Positions 8,543-17,326 of a stretch of DNA of 64,000 nt are shown here, in pieces. The notes below the pieces were generated by a model. It was not told the origin of the DNA. It did not search any database and was given only the letters and a program-made list of their open reading frames with translations. Within the stretch, counting starts at the first letter, position 1. Each line of letters begins with the position of its first letter. The stretch lies in contig JAAFJR010000001.1 of assembly GCA_013298945.1 (NCBI GenBank), positions 1-64,000 on the forward strand, given 5' to 3'. Both the position numbers and the translations under genes were made by a program. Origin of the DNA: Polaromonas sp. Lineage in GTDB: Bacteria > Pseudomonadota > Gammaproteobacteria > Burkholderiales > Burkholderiaceae_C.

Positions 8543-10159
8543 ATGAACCACAAGCACGCAGCCTCCAATCCTTACTTATCAAACCGCTTACCTATCTATG
8601 CGCGAAATGTAGTTTCTACATCGCACCCGCTAGCCGCACAAGCTGGCCTGCAGATGTTGCAAAAAGGTGGCAATGCGGTCGACGCCGCCATCGCCACGGC
8701 CGCCGTGATGACGATTGTCGAACCCGTCAGCAACGGCTTAGGCAGTGATGCATTTTGCATTATTTGGGATGGCAAAGAATTGCACGGCCTAAACGCCTCA
8801 GGCCGAGCGCCACAAGCTTGGACGCCGGCTTACTTTAAGCAAAAATACGGTACAGACAGCGTGAATCCGCCCAAGCGCGGCATCGATTCCGTCACCATTC
8901 CTGGCGCAGTTGCCAGCTGGGCGGCAATGAGCGAGCGCTTTGGTAAATTGCCTTTTGCCGATTTGATGCAACCCGCTGCTGACATTGCAGAGCGCGGCTA
9001 CCTCGTACCTTTTGTGGTTCAAGGCAAATGGGCAGCACCTGTGGAAGAATTGCGTGGGCAACCCGGTTTTGCCGATAACTTCTTACCCAAAGGCCGAGCG
9101 CCAGAAGTCGGTGAGTTGTTCCAATTCAAAGGTGCTTCCAAAGCTTTGCGTTTGATTGGGCAAACCAAAGGCAAAGCGTTTTACGAGGGCGAAATTGCAG
9201 AAGCGTTGCTGAAGTTCTCAGCAGCACAGGGTGGCGCTATTACGGCGCAAGACTTAGCGTCTTACCAGCCAGAGTGGGTCAAACCCATCGCCAAAGACTA
9301 CCGCGGCTACACCATGCACGAAATCCCACCCAATGGCCAAGGCATTGCCGCTTTGATTGCTCTGGGCATTTTGGCTAAATTTGATTTGTCAAAGATGAAT
9401 GTTGATGCCGCAGCCACACAGCACCTTCAAATCGAAGCCATGAAGCTCGCCTTTGCCGACGTGTACCGCTTTGTTGCCGAACCGAGTGCGATGGAAGTCA
9501 CTGTCGAGCAAATGTTGGACGATGCTTATTTAACCGCCCGCGCCAAACTGATTGATCCCAACAAAGCGCAAGACTTTAAAGCCGGTAACCCGGTCAAAGG
9601 CGGTACGATTTACCTCACGGCGGCTGACGAGTCTGGCATGATGGTCAGTATGATTCAAAGCAATTACATGGGCTTTGGCTCGGGTTGTGTAGAGCCTACT
9701 TTTGGCATCAGCCTGCAAAACCGAGGTCATGGTTTCAACTTAGAGCCAGGGCCGAATCAAGTCGCGCCAGGTAAGCGCCCGTTTCACACCATCATTCCCG
9801 CGTTTTTGACCAAAGACGGCCAGCCGGTGATGAGTTTTGGTGTGATGGGCGCGAACATGCAACCGCAAGGGCACATGCAAACGCTGGTGCGGATGCTGGA
9901 CTTTGGTCAAAATCCGCAAGCAGCTTGTGACGCGCCGCGCTGGCGGTTCAATGCTGGCTTTGACATCAACGTCGAAGCGCACATGCACCCCGACACTGTG
10001 CAAGGATTGTTAGACCGCGGTCACCAAGTTAGCGTGATTCAAGATTCGTACCAAGACTTTGGCGCTGGCCAGTTCATCTGGCGCATGGGCGACCCAGCGG
10101 TAGAAGGTTATATGGCCGCTAGCGACCCACGGCGTGATGGGCAAGCGGCAGGGTTTTGA
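8543..10159 (+). CDS. gamma-glutamyltransferase family protein
   Basis: A 538-residue Ntn-hydrolase of the gamma-glutamyltranspeptidase family, which cleaves or transfers the gamma-glutamyl group of glutathione and related amides. The autoprocessing site is G-G-T355, so T355 would be the N-terminal nucleophile of the small subunit. The downstream P-x-G-K-R-P-F-H-T and G-V-M-G-A patterns agree. There is no signal peptide, unlike classical periplasmic Ggt, so this is the cytoplasmic (YwrD-like) type. Its true substrate could be a different amide. The next gene begins at or overlaps its stop codon. Confidence 0.88.
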   Translation: MNHKHAASNPYLSNRLPIYARNVVSTSHPLAAQAGLQMLQKGGNAVDAAIATAAVMTIVEPVSNGLGSDAFCIIWDGKELHGLNASGRAPQAWTPAYFKQKYGTDSVNPPKRGIDSVTIPGAVASWAAMSERFGKLPFADLMQPAADIAERGYLVPFVVQGKWAAPVEELRGQPGFADNFLPKGRAPEVGELFQFKGASKALRLIGQTKGKAFYEGEIAEALLKFSAAQGGAITAQDLASYQPEWVKPIAKDYRGYTMHEIPPNGQGIAALIALGILAKFDLSKMNVDAAATQHLQIEAMKLAFADVYRFVAEPSAMEVTVEQMLDDAYLTARAKLIDPNKAQDFKAGNPVKGGTIYLTAADESGMMVSMIQSNYMGFGSGCVEPTFGISLQNRGHGFNLEPGPNQVAPGKRPFHTIIPAFLTKDGQPVMSFGVMGANMQPQGHMQTLVRMLDFGQNPQAACDAPRWRFNAGFDINVEAHMHPDTVQGLLDRGHQVSVIQDSYQDFGAGQFIWRMGDPAVEGYMAASDPRRDGQAAGF

Positions 10160-10161
10160 GT

Positions 10162-10971
10162 GTGCGGATAGCTGCTTTTTTGGTATGTTTAGGTTTGTGT
10201 TTAAGCGGTAGCGCAGTTTGGGCACAGGGCTGCCCTCAGGCCGATGGCATTAGCCGTGTCAATGCCATCACCGAGTGTTTGGTCATTCAAACCACCAAAA
10301 AAACTGCGGTCGCTGAGCCAGCGGGCAACAAAACACGCAATTTACTGGTTTATCTACATGGCGACAGCAGTCGTGGTGGCTTGTACGACCGGCATTTCAA
10401 GCATTTCCAAGCATTTGCGAGCCAAGACACCGTGTTCGTCGGCATGATTCGCCCTGGTTACGCAGATTCCAAGAAAAACGCATCAACGGGCGACAAATTG
10501 GGTGGCGGCGACAACTACACTGCCCACAACGTTGATGCCGTCGCAAACGCTCTACAGGCCCTGAAAACGAAATACGGTGCGGGTCGCGTGGTGGTGGTGG
10601 GGTATTCAGGCGGCGCGGCCACCGCGGGTGTGATTTTGGGACGACACCCAGAGTTGATAGATAGAGCCGTGCTCATCGCCTGCCCGTGCGACTTAAATAT
10701 TCGCCGCCAAGCTTGGTCAAAAAACATAGTCAGACGCAGCATTTCCCCGCATGAGGTGGCAGACAAGGTGTTCAAAACCGCGCAAGTCACAGCTATTACG
10801 GGCAAGGCAGATGTCAACACCTCGCCAGAGCAAGTCACGGGTTATATGGCTACTCTGAAGGAGCACGGGGTGAGAGCGCGTTACATGGAAGTGCCCAAAG
10901 CCACACACGATGCTGGCATATTGGGAACAAAACTTCTGCAAGATGTCGTCGCTGCTTACTTGCGTAAATAG
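10162..10971 (+). CDS. exported alpha/beta hydrolase
   Basis: A secreted or periplasmic alpha/beta-hydrolase of about 269 residues. It has a signal peptide (hydrophobic core then A-V-W-A-Q), an oxyanion strand V-Y-L-H-G-D, the nucleophile elbow G-Y-S-G-G, and a late His in A-T-H-D-A-G. Four cysteines in the mature part (two near the N-terminus, C-P-C in the middle) suggest disulfides. The GTG at 10162 gives the best signal peptide; a TTG at 10156 overlaps the previous stop. Coupled to the gamma-glutamyltransferase gene, so a peptide or amide substrate is a reasonable guess. Confidence 0.8.
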   Translation: MRIAAFLVCLGLCLSGSAVWAQGCPQADGISRVNAITECLVIQTTKKTAVAEPAGNKTRNLLVYLHGDSSRGGLYDRHFKHFQAFASQDTVFVGMIRPGYADSKKNASTGDKLGGGDNYTAHNVDAVANALQALKTKYGAGRVVVVGYSGGAATAGVILGRHPELIDRAVLIACPCDLNIRRQAWSKNIVRRSISPHEVADKVFKTAQVTAITGKADVNTSPEQVTGYMATLKEHGVRARYMEVPKATHDAGILGTKLLQDVVAAYLRK

Positions 10972-10993
10972 TAAAAAATATAGTCAAATTGGC

Positions 10994-11045
10994 ATCTAGC
11001 CAGCGTATTTGTTGCTTATTTAGCTATTAAAATTATAGTAAAATT
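10994..11045 (+). repeat. dispersed palindromic repeat, copy 2 (intergenic)
   Basis: AGCCAGCGTATTTGTTGCTT followed by GCTATTAAAATTATAG and an A/T tail. It ends 22 bp before the ATG at 11068 and points toward that gene, as copies 1, 8, 9, 13 and 14 do toward theirs. Confidence 0.82.
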
Positions 11046-11067
11046 ACAAAAGAGTGCTGCAAATCTG

Positions 11068-11982
11068 ATGACTGAACAGCTTAAAAAGTCTGCACAAAAA
11101 CGCTTCGCAACTGGTTTGTTGCTGGCTGTTGCGGGCTCTACTGCCTTCAGCGGCAAAGCCATCATCGTCAAACTGGCTTACCGTTATGGCGTCGATGCGG
11201 TCACCCTCATCATGTACCGCATGTTGTTTGCACTGCCTATTTTTGCGGTCATGGCGTGGTGGGCCAGCCGAGGGAAGGAAGCTTTAACGCGCAACGACTG
11301 GCTGGGCGTGCTGGGGCTGGGGTTTACTGGCTACTACTTGGCTAGTTATCTGGATTTTGCAGGGCTGGCCTACATCAGCGCGGCTTTGGAGCGGCTGATT
11401 TTGTATTTGAACCCGACATTGGTGTTGATTTTGGGCTGGTTGTTGTATAAAAAGAAAATGTCGTCCAAGCAAATTGGGGCGATGGCGCTGAGTTATGCGG
11501 GGATTTTTCTGGTGTTTGGGCATGAGCTGAAATTTGATGGATCGACGAGTAGCAACACGGTTTTGGGCGCTGTTTTGGTGTTCGGCAGCGCGGTGAGCTA
11601 CGCCATTTACCTCAGCTACAGCGGTGAAATGGTCAAACGCTTGGGCTCATTGCGTCTGGTTGGCTTGGCCACCACAGTAGCTTGCCTGCTGTGTATCGCG
11701 CAATTTGCCGTGTTGCGCCCTTTGAGCGCTATGGCGGTCGCGCCGCAGGTTTTATGGTTATCACTTTTAAATGCAACACTGTGTACGGCGCTGCCTGTCC
11801 TTGCAGTCATGATGGCTATTGAGCGCATAGGCGCACCTCTGGCGGCGCAAACTGGCATGATTGGCCCCATGTCCACCATCTTGATGGGCGTGTTCATTTT
11901 GGGTGAACCGCTCAACGCATGGATCATCGTAGGTACAGTATTGGTGCTGGGCGGGGTATATTGGGTGTCTAGAAAAAGTTAA
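11068..11982 (+). CDS. EamA/DMT family transporter
   Basis: A 304-residue inner-membrane protein with ten hydrophobic segments arranged as two EamA repeats, typical of drug/metabolite exporters (RhaT/YdcZ-like). The first repeat begins around residue 15 and the second around residue 165 after a short charged linker. The C-terminal F-I-L-G-E-P pattern before the last helices is a family hallmark. Substrate cannot be inferred. It stands alone, with the dispersed repeat directly upstream as its likely promoter region. Confidence 0.88.
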   Translation: MTEQLKKSAQKRFATGLLLAVAGSTAFSGKAIIVKLAYRYGVDAVTLIMYRMLFALPIFAVMAWWASRGKEALTRNDWLGVLGLGFTGYYLASYLDFAGLAYISAALERLILYLNPTLVLILGWLLYKKKMSSKQIGAMALSYAGIFLVFGHELKFDGSTSSNTVLGAVLVFGSAVSYAIYLSYSGEMVKRLGSLRLVGLATTVACLLCIAQFAVLRPLSAMAVAPQVLWLSLLNATLCTALPVLAVMMAIERIGAPLAAQTGMIGPMSTILMGVFILGEPLNAWIIVGTVLVLGGVYWVSRKS

Positions 11983-12014
11983 AAATACGGTTTAATGAAT
12001 CAGGAGATTTGTTC

Positions 12015-12875
12015 ATGGATTTAGGTATTGCAGGCAAATGGGCGCTGGTGTGTGGCGCCAGCAAAGGGCTGGGTTTGGGCTGTGCACAGGCGTTGTATGC
12101 AGAAGGCGTTAACGTTGTTTTAGTGGCGCGGGGGCGGGAAGTGTTACAACAGTCTGCTACTGATTTGATAGCTGCTCAGGCAGCAAATACGCTGGATAAT
12201 GGTCAAAAAGAGGGTGAAAATGAGCAAAATAATGTCAAAATACCTCCAAAAGTGTTGTTTGTAGCGGCAGATATCACCACTGAAGCTGGTCGCGCTGCGG
12301 CTTTCTCAGTCGCCGGTGGGCCGGGCAAAGACTTTGACATTGTGGTCACCAACGCCGGCGGCCCACCACCAGGTGACTTCCGAACTTGGGAGCGCGAAGA
12401 CTGGCTCAAAGCGGTTGATGCCAATATGCTGACGCCGATTGAGCTGATCAAAGCGACGGTGGATGGCATGGCAGCTCGCGGCTTTGGTCGCATTGTCAAC
12501 ATCACCTCCAGCGCCGTCAAAGCGCCGATTGATATTTTGGGCTTGAGCAATGGTGCACGCAGCGGTTTGACGGGCTTTGTCGCAGGCGTCGCCAGAACGA
12601 CCAAGTTAGCGGGAAACAACGTCACCATCAATAACTTGCTGCCCGGTGCCTACGATACCGACCGCTTAAAAACCACCATGCAAGGCGCGGCGCAAAAGTC
12701 CGGCAAAACCATGGACGACGTGATGGACGCGCGCCGCAAAACCATCCCCGCCTTGCGTTTTGGTAACCCAGCCGAGTTTGGCGCAACTTGCGCGTTTTTG
12801 TGTAGTCAGCAGGCGGGCTACATTACGGGGCAAAACGTGCTGACGGATGGCGGAGCATATTCGGGCACGTATTAA
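12015..12875 (+). CDS. atypical SDR family oxidoreductase with repeat-encoded insert
   Basis: A 286-residue Rossmann-fold protein of the short-chain dehydrogenase superfamily. The NAD(P) loop is G-A-S-K-G-L-G-L-G at 14-22 and N-A-G-G lies near 115. The catalytic Tyr-x-x-x-Lys is absent; the region reads L-G-L-S-N-G-A-R, as in the atypical BKR-like SDR group. Substrate unknown. Residues about 47-63 are encoded by a copy of the dispersed repeat, and a Gln/Asn/Glu-rich stretch follows to about 78, making the loop before the D-I-T-T strand unusually long. I placed the start at the ATG at 12015, with AGGAG 8 bp upstream. Confidence 0.88.
   Translation: MDLGIAGKWALVCGASKGLGLGCAQALYAEGVNVVLVARGREVLQQSATDLIAAQAANTLDNGQKEGENEQNNVKIPPKVLFVAADITTEAGRAAAFSVAGGPGKDFDIVVTNAGGPPPGDFRTWEREDWLKAVDANMLTPIELIKATVDGMAARGFGRIVNITSSAVKAPIDILGLSNGARSGLTGFVAGVARTTKLAGNNVTINNLLPGAYDTDRLKTTMQGAAQKSGKTMDDVMDARRKTIPALRFGNPAEFGATCAFLCSQQAGYITGQNVLTDGGAYSGTY
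12154..12204 (-). repeat. dispersed palindromic repeat inside the SDR gene
   Basis: The small hairpin GCTAC/ATAGC (12156-12172) is followed by GCTGCTCAGGCAGCAAATACG. Twenty consecutive bases are identical to the copy inside ileS. It is translated in-frame as L-I-A-A-Q-A-A-N. Strand is given as that of the upstream-type copies; this copy is inverted relative to copy 1. Confidence 0.85.
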
Positions 12876-12897
12876 GTCGCAAAGGTGCCCGAACCGT

Positions 12898-12957
12898 CAT
12901 TCCCGCGAAGGCGGGAATCCATGCCGCGCCACCGTGAATTCCCGCCTTCGCGGGAAT
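12898..12957. repeat. CATTCCCGCGAAGGCGGGAAT inverted repeat
   Basis: A 21-bp arm (12898-12918) is the exact reverse complement of 12937-12957, with an 18-base loop. Each arm is itself a small hairpin (CCCGC/GCGGG). A related shorter copy is at 40111-40138. Repeats of this type are widespread in proteobacterial intergenic regions. Here it could also end transcription of the SDR gene. Confidence 0.85.
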
Positions 12958-13005
12958 GGCAGTTTTACTTAAAATTTTTACTAACCTTCAACTGGAGACA
13001 AAACC

Positions 13006-14025
13006 ATGAGCAACACCCTTTCAAAAACAGTTCAAATCGACAAAAACGGTGGCCCTGAAGAGCTCAAAATCGTCGAACTCGAAGTTGGCGAGCCCGGCCC
13101 GGGTCAAATCCGCATCAAACACCACGCGATTGGCCTGAACTTCATCGACGTCTACCAGCGCAGCGGCGTTTATGCTTTACCCATGCCTTTGACCATGGGC
13201 ATGGAAGGCGCAGGCGTGGTGGAAGCCGTGGGTGAGGGCGTGACGCACCTCAAAGTTGGCGACCGTGCCGCCTATGCGGGCAACCCGCCTGGCAGCTACT
13301 GCGAGCGCCGCGTCATGCCCGCGATGACGGTTTGCAAACTGCCAGATAACATCAGCTTTGAAACTGGCGCCGCCATGATGCTTAAAGGCCTAACCGCCCA
13401 GTATCTGCTGCGCCGAACGCTGCCGCAGGGCGGTTTGCAGGCGGGTGATTTTGTGTTGTTCCACGCTGCAGCGGGCGGCGTGGGGTTGATTGCCTGTCAA
13501 TGGGCGAAGGCACTGGGTTTGCAGTTGATTGGCACGGCAGGGTCAGACGCCAAATGCCAGCTTGCTAAAGAGCACGGCGCGGCATACGTCATCAACTACA
13601 ACACCGAAGATTTTGCAGCGCGCGTGAAAGAAATCACCGCTGCCGACAATGCGAAAAAAGGCTTGAAACCCGGCGTCAAGGTGGTTTATGACTCGGTGGG
13701 CAAAGACACGTGGGACAAATCATTGGACTGCCTACTTCCATTTGGCTTGATGGCCAGTTTTGGCAATGCTTCGGGCGTTGTGCCACCGTTTGCACCGGGC
13801 TCATTAGGTGCAAAGGGCTCGATTTACGTGACGCGGCAAACCCTATTCAGCCACATCAGCAGCCGCGAAGCGACTCAAGCAATGGCGGACGAGTTGTTTG
13901 CTGTCGTGACGAGCGGCGCTGTCAAAATACGCATCGACCAGCGTTACCCGCTGGCTGATGTGCAGCAAGCTCACCGTGATTTAGAAGCTCGTCAAACCAC
14001 GGGTTGCTCAATCATTACGCTATAA
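13006..14025 (+). CDS. zinc-independent quinone oxidoreductase (NADPH)
   Basis: A 339-residue medium-chain dehydrogenase/reductase of the QOR type, which passes electrons from NADPH to quinones or enones. The GroES-like N-terminal half has G-L-N-F-I-D-V-Y-Q-R-S-G, the QOR signature. The structural and catalytic zinc cysteines of alcohol dehydrogenases are absent. The NADP loop H-A-A-A-G-G-V-G lies near residue 150. It is about 15 residues longer than E. coli QorA, from a small insertion near 215-225. A good GGAGA site precedes the ATG. Confidence 0.88.
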   Translation: MSNTLSKTVQIDKNGGPEELKIVELEVGEPGPGQIRIKHHAIGLNFIDVYQRSGVYALPMPLTMGMEGAGVVEAVGEGVTHLKVGDRAAYAGNPPGSYCERRVMPAMTVCKLPDNISFETGAAMMLKGLTAQYLLRRTLPQGGLQAGDFVLFHAAAGGVGLIACQWAKALGLQLIGTAGSDAKCQLAKEHGAAYVINYNTEDFAARVKEITAADNAKKGLKPGVKVVYDSVGKDTWDKSLDCLLPFGLMASFGNASGVVPPFAPGSLGAKGSIYVTRQTLFSHISSREATQAMADELFAVVTSGAVKIRIDQRYPLADVQQAHRDLEARQTTGCSIITL

Positions 14026-14041
14026 AAAGCGCCTTGATTTT

Positions 14042-14506
14042 TTAAAAGTCTGCTGCCAAAACTGTCGCAACAGTCACGGCAGCAGCCAATCCTGCTAATT
14101 TTTTGTTGCCTGCCGGTTGTTCGCTCGTAACTGGCTGCAAATCGTAGCCAAATTTAGGTCTGCGTGCATCAATCACTTTAGCGCCTTTATGCAACTTCAG
14201 CAGCTCGCTGGTTTGGTCGATCAAGCTGCTCTTCGCATTGGCAAGTTGGGTGGACACGGTATTTCCCGCTGCGCCGAGTATGGGTTTGATCTGTCCAAAG
14301 AGGGCAATCGCCCAATCGTCGCGCCATAGGTCTTTCGCCTCAGGGCTGACCCATTTGGCTACATCATTCGTCACGCTTGGTGCGCAAGCGACAACAATCC
14401 AATGGCTTTCTTCATTGGTGTTTTGGCCATGGCGCGTAGCTAAGAGCGGCGTCAATGTTTTGCGTGCATATTCAGCGTCATCTGCATAAACAATCATCGT
14501 TTCCAT
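14042..14506 (-). CDS. hypothetical protein
   Basis: A 154-residue protein with an excellent ribosome site (AAGGAGA). The N-terminus (M-I-V-Y-A-D-D-A-E-Y-A) resembles a cytoplasmic alpha/beta protein. A short Ala-rich hydrophobic segment near the C-terminus could be a membrane tail. I do not recognise the family. It converges with the quinone oxidoreductase gene, 16 bp between stops. Confidence 0.65.
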   Translation of the reverse strand: METMIVYADDAEYARKTLTPLLATRHGQNTNEESHWIVVACAPSVTNDVAKWVSPEAKDLWRDDWAIALFGQIKPILGAAGNTVSTQLANAKSSLIDQTSELLKLHKGAKVIDARRPKFGYDLQPVTSEQPAGNKKLAGLAAAVTVATVLAADF

Positions 14507-14591
14507 AAAAATCTCCTTGAAAGTTCAGGTTTAATAACTAAGAAAAGATTACTTAACTGGGAAGCCAGTTTTGTTTAAGGGGTGATATCTC

Positions 14592-15278
14592 CTAAGAGGT
14601 AGTGATATTTGTGGCTTTAGAGCGACGCGTTACCAACCAACCACCGCCTAAGACCATGGCGATGCTTGCAAGGTATATCCCCCACTTGGCAAATTCGCTG
14701 TTAAAAAAGGAGGCTAAAAATGGCTCTTTGACGATCATGCTGGCTGCGGTGAAGGCCAGTACGGCAGCGCCAAGTTGAATGATGATGGGAAAGCGCTCAA
14801 CCAGTTTTAAAACCATGGTGCTGCCAAAAACCACGATGGGCACGCTGATGAGCAGGCCTATGATGACCAAATCAAACGAACCGTGTGCCGCGCCAGCCAC
14901 CCCTAAGACGTTGTCAACGCCCATCAGCGCATCAGCCACCACAATGGTTTTCATAGCCCCCCAAAAGGTGCTCGCTATTGGACCGTCATGCTCTTTGTTA
15001 TCTTGATCAGCAATTAATTTGTATGCTATCCATAGCAAACCAAGCCCGCCTACCAGCATCAAGCCTGGAATTTTGAGCAACCAAACCACGCCAACAGTCA
15101 TCACCGCACGTACAGCTATTGCGCCAACAGTGCCCCATGCGATGGCTTTTTTCTGTAAATGCGAGGGTAAGTTGCGAGCCGCTAAGGCGATAACAATGGC
15201 GTTGTCACCGGCTAAAACGAGGTCAATCAAAATAATAGCCAAGAGTGCGGACCACCAAGGCGTTGAGAATAATTCCAT
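14592..15278 (-). CDS. TerC family membrane protein (YjbE-type), Mn2+ exporter candidate
   Basis: A 228-residue polytopic membrane protein of the TerC/YjbE family with about seven hydrophobic segments. Acidic membrane motifs are present: D-L-V-L-A-G-D-N-A at the start and A-D-A-L-M-G-V-D-N in the fourth segment. Members such as Alx and YkoY export or exchange Mn2+. The ATG at 15278 is preferred over a TTG 12 bp earlier because of a TTGGA site 7 bp upstream. A yybP-ykoY riboswitch is encoded in its leader, which strongly supports a manganese role. Confidence 0.9.
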   Translation of the reverse strand: MELFSTPWWSALLAIILIDLVLAGDNAIVIALAARNLPSHLQKKAIAWGTVGAIAVRAVMTVGVVWLLKIPGLMLVGGLGLLWIAYKLIADQDNKEHDGPIASTFWGAMKTIVVADALMGVDNVLGVAGAAHGSFDLVIIGLLISVPIVVFGSTMVLKLVERFPIIIQLGAAVLAFTAASMIVKEPFLASFFNSEFAKWGIYLASIAMVLGGGWLVTRRSKATNITTS

Positions 15279-15419
15279 GTCAAATTCCAATCAAGCGTTC
15301 AAATATCAATAGAAAATCTGACAAGCAGACTTCCAGCACACTGAAATCGGAATGGGTGGTGGTTGATGTTGTGAAGTTAATACTGGATAAGCTAAAACTT
15401 CAAATCCGTGTACTGTGTT

Positions 15420-15603
15420 GACACGCTTCGACCACTCCCCATCAGGACTTTCAGTCGAAGGTCTGGCTCATCGCACAAAAGCTGTACGACCAACAAGCCG
15501 GAAATTTGTAAAACAAATTTCGTAATGACGACTTGCTGTTGGGTACTGCCACCAGATTTTTGATAAAGTGACAATATCGGGAGTTACTCCCCTTCTTCTT
15601 TAA
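15420..15603 (-). ncRNA. yybP-ykoY (manganese) riboswitch in the terC leader
   Basis: On the minus strand the hallmark GGGGAGTAACTCCC starts near 15592, and GTCGTCATTACG follows near 15531. A strong AAATTTG/CAAATTT hairpin ends in CCGGCTTGTTGGTCG, and GAGCCAGACCTTCG lies near 15469. Order and wording fit the yybP-ykoY aptamer, whose GGGGAGUAGC and GAGCnAGACC loops bind Mn2+. A further CTTCGAC/GTCGAAG pairing downstream (about 15464-15424) could be the expression platform. It ends about 140 nt before the terC start. A 60-codon minus-strand ORF over the same DNA is not a gene. Confidence 0.85.
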
Positions 15604-15691
15604 TTATGCAGCAAAATCCTTAAGCCGTCAAAAAGTTTGTAATTTCACATCATTGTGATGACCTATTAATACCAACCATTTTTCTCAGCGC

Positions 15692-17323
15692 ATGAATCTC
15701 ACATTCAAACAAAAGATTGTTTTTGCTTTTTCTGGCGTTTGTTTATTGGTTTTACTTCAGTCAGCAGCAGGCTATGTGTTTGTGCAACGGGCGCAAGATT
15801 ATGAAAAGCGCAGCCTCATTGCGCAAGAGCTATTGGTGGCGTATACGAATATTGGCGCTGATAAACAACGATTGAAGGTTTGGTACGCTGAGCTTTTGTT
15901 AACTGGGAAGGCCTCTGCGATAGCGCGAGATGCTTTGATTGATCGCATTAACGCCAATATTCAAACTGTACGCGAACGTTTGCCCATTCAACGCGCAGAC
16001 GTGGCGTTAGCAAGTGCAACTAAGCCACTTAGCAATCAGTATTTGTCGAGTGCAGAAGTTCTTGATATTCTTGAAGTTAACTTTGCTAATTTCAAGAACA
16101 AAGTCAATCACAATGATTGGGGAAAATCAGATATTGATAAAAAACAAGTCTGGACAGAAATGCTCAATACGTTTGACGTTTCTGGCAGTAAAGATGTACG
16201 AATCTTGATAGCAGATGCTATAGAGCAGCAGTCGCAAATAAGCATACAGGCGACCAAGGATGCTGACAGCGCAATAGATTTGAGTAAAAGTATGCGCTTG
16301 ATAATGTTGCTGATTACGGTTCTATCTGCAATATCTTTAGCTATTTATTTTGTGAAGCACCTGACGCAACCCATAGCCGATTTGATGCTGGGGACACAAA
16401 GAATTCAATCCGAAGCTGACAGTGCGACAACTGCAGTTCAAGTGCCCGTTCGTGGTTTTGATGAGTTTGGCACACTAGCGCGTAGCTTTAACACTATGGC
16501 TCGTGAAATATTCAGTAAAAGAAGTGACGAACAAACAAAAAAAGAAGAGTTAGAGCAGGCGGTTGCTCAAAGAACTGCGCAGCTCGTCAGTGCCAATGAG
16601 GTGTTGCGCACAGCTGAAGTTCGTCGACGCGAATTTTTTTCAGATTTGAGCCACGAGCTTAGAACGCCTGCGACTGTCATACTAGGAGAGGCTGAGATTG
16701 CGTTGCGAGGCGGTGAAAAATCTAGTGATGAATACCGTTTTTCGCTGACCAACATAGCAGTTACTACTCGGCAGCTAACGCAGCGAATAAATGTATTGTT
16801 GTTACTTGCAAAAGAGCGCTTATTGGTGACAGAGTTGAATTTTTCTCAGCAATCTATACTTCCCATTATCGAGGCTTCGATTGTCCAGAGTCGTGCTTTG
16901 ACACAGGAGACTGGAGTCACGATAGAGCATTTAGTGCAGAACCAACTACAGGTTTCTGATATTTCTAGCGCGTTCACAATAAACACAGATGCGGATAAAT
17001 TAAGTCAATTACTGATGGTTTTTTACGACAACGCTGTTCGTTACACACCACCTGGCGGTTTTATTCGTACAAGTGTGGCTTTTGTTCAAAATAAATTGCA
17101 ACTTCGCATCGAGGATACGGGGATTGGTATTGCCGACAATGAGAAAGATGAGTTATTTCAGCGTCATTTTAGAGGTGAGAAGGCTAGAAAAATGCGTTCA
17201 GACGGGGCAGGATTAGGTCTTGCCATAGCCAAAACTTTGGCTGAAGCACTAAGTTTTGATATTGATATTGGTTCCAGTATCGAAGGTGGATGTTGCATCA
17301 CATTAGCATACAGAGGCGTTTGA
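15692..17323 (+). CDS. sensor histidine kinase
   Basis: A 543-residue membrane sensor kinase. A transmembrane segment (about 8-30) and another (about 203-225) enclose a ~170-residue periplasmic sensor domain that I cannot assign. A HAMP region follows (about 226-280), then a short coiled-coil. The HisKA box is S-H321-E-L-R-T-P. The ATP-binding domain shows N-A-V-R-Y-T-P-P-G-G and D-T-G-I-G-I-A. It is followed after 3 bp by its response regulator. The stimulus is unknown; an exported carbonic anhydrase downstream suggests CO2/bicarbonate or pH. Confidence 0.92.
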   Translation: MNLTFKQKIVFAFSGVCLLVLLQSAAGYVFVQRAQDYEKRSLIAQELLVAYTNIGADKQRLKVWYAELLLTGKASAIARDALIDRINANIQTVRERLPIQRADVALASATKPLSNQYLSSAEVLDILEVNFANFKNKVNHNDWGKSDIDKKQVWTEMLNTFDVSGSKDVRILIADAIEQQSQISIQATKDADSAIDLSKSMRLIMLLITVLSAISLAIYFVKHLTQPIADLMLGTQRIQSEADSATTAVQVPVRGFDEFGTLARSFNTMAREIFSKRSDEQTKKEELEQAVAQRTAQLVSANEVLRTAEVRRREFFSDLSHELRTPATVILGEAEIALRGGEKSSDEYRFSLTNIAVTTRQLTQRINVLLLLAKERLLVTELNFSQQSILPIIEASIVQSRALTQETGVTIEHLVQNQLQVSDISSAFTINTDADKLSQLLMVFYDNAVRYTPPGGFIRTSVAFVQNKLQLRIEDTGIGIADNEKDELFQRHFRGEKARKMRSDGAGLGLAIAKTLAEALSFDIDIGSSIEGGCCITLAYRGV

Positions 17324-17326
17324 AAT

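Noticed and set aside
10162-10185. GATAGCTGCTT at the start of the alpha/beta hydrolase as a repeat copy
   Set aside because: Only 11 bases match and the rest of the unit is absent; likely chance.
15036-15056. GCTATCCATAGC in terC as a repeat copy
   Set aside because: Short palindrome only, with no flanking blocks, and the protein sequence there is normal for the family.
15392-15574. 60-codon minus-strand ORF
   Set aside because: It overlies the riboswitch and has no ribosome site; the conserved RNA motifs explain the sequence.
16207-16250. Repeat-like GCTATAGAGCAGCAG in the histidine kinase
   Set aside because: The order of blocks does not fit the family and similarity stops after a few bases.
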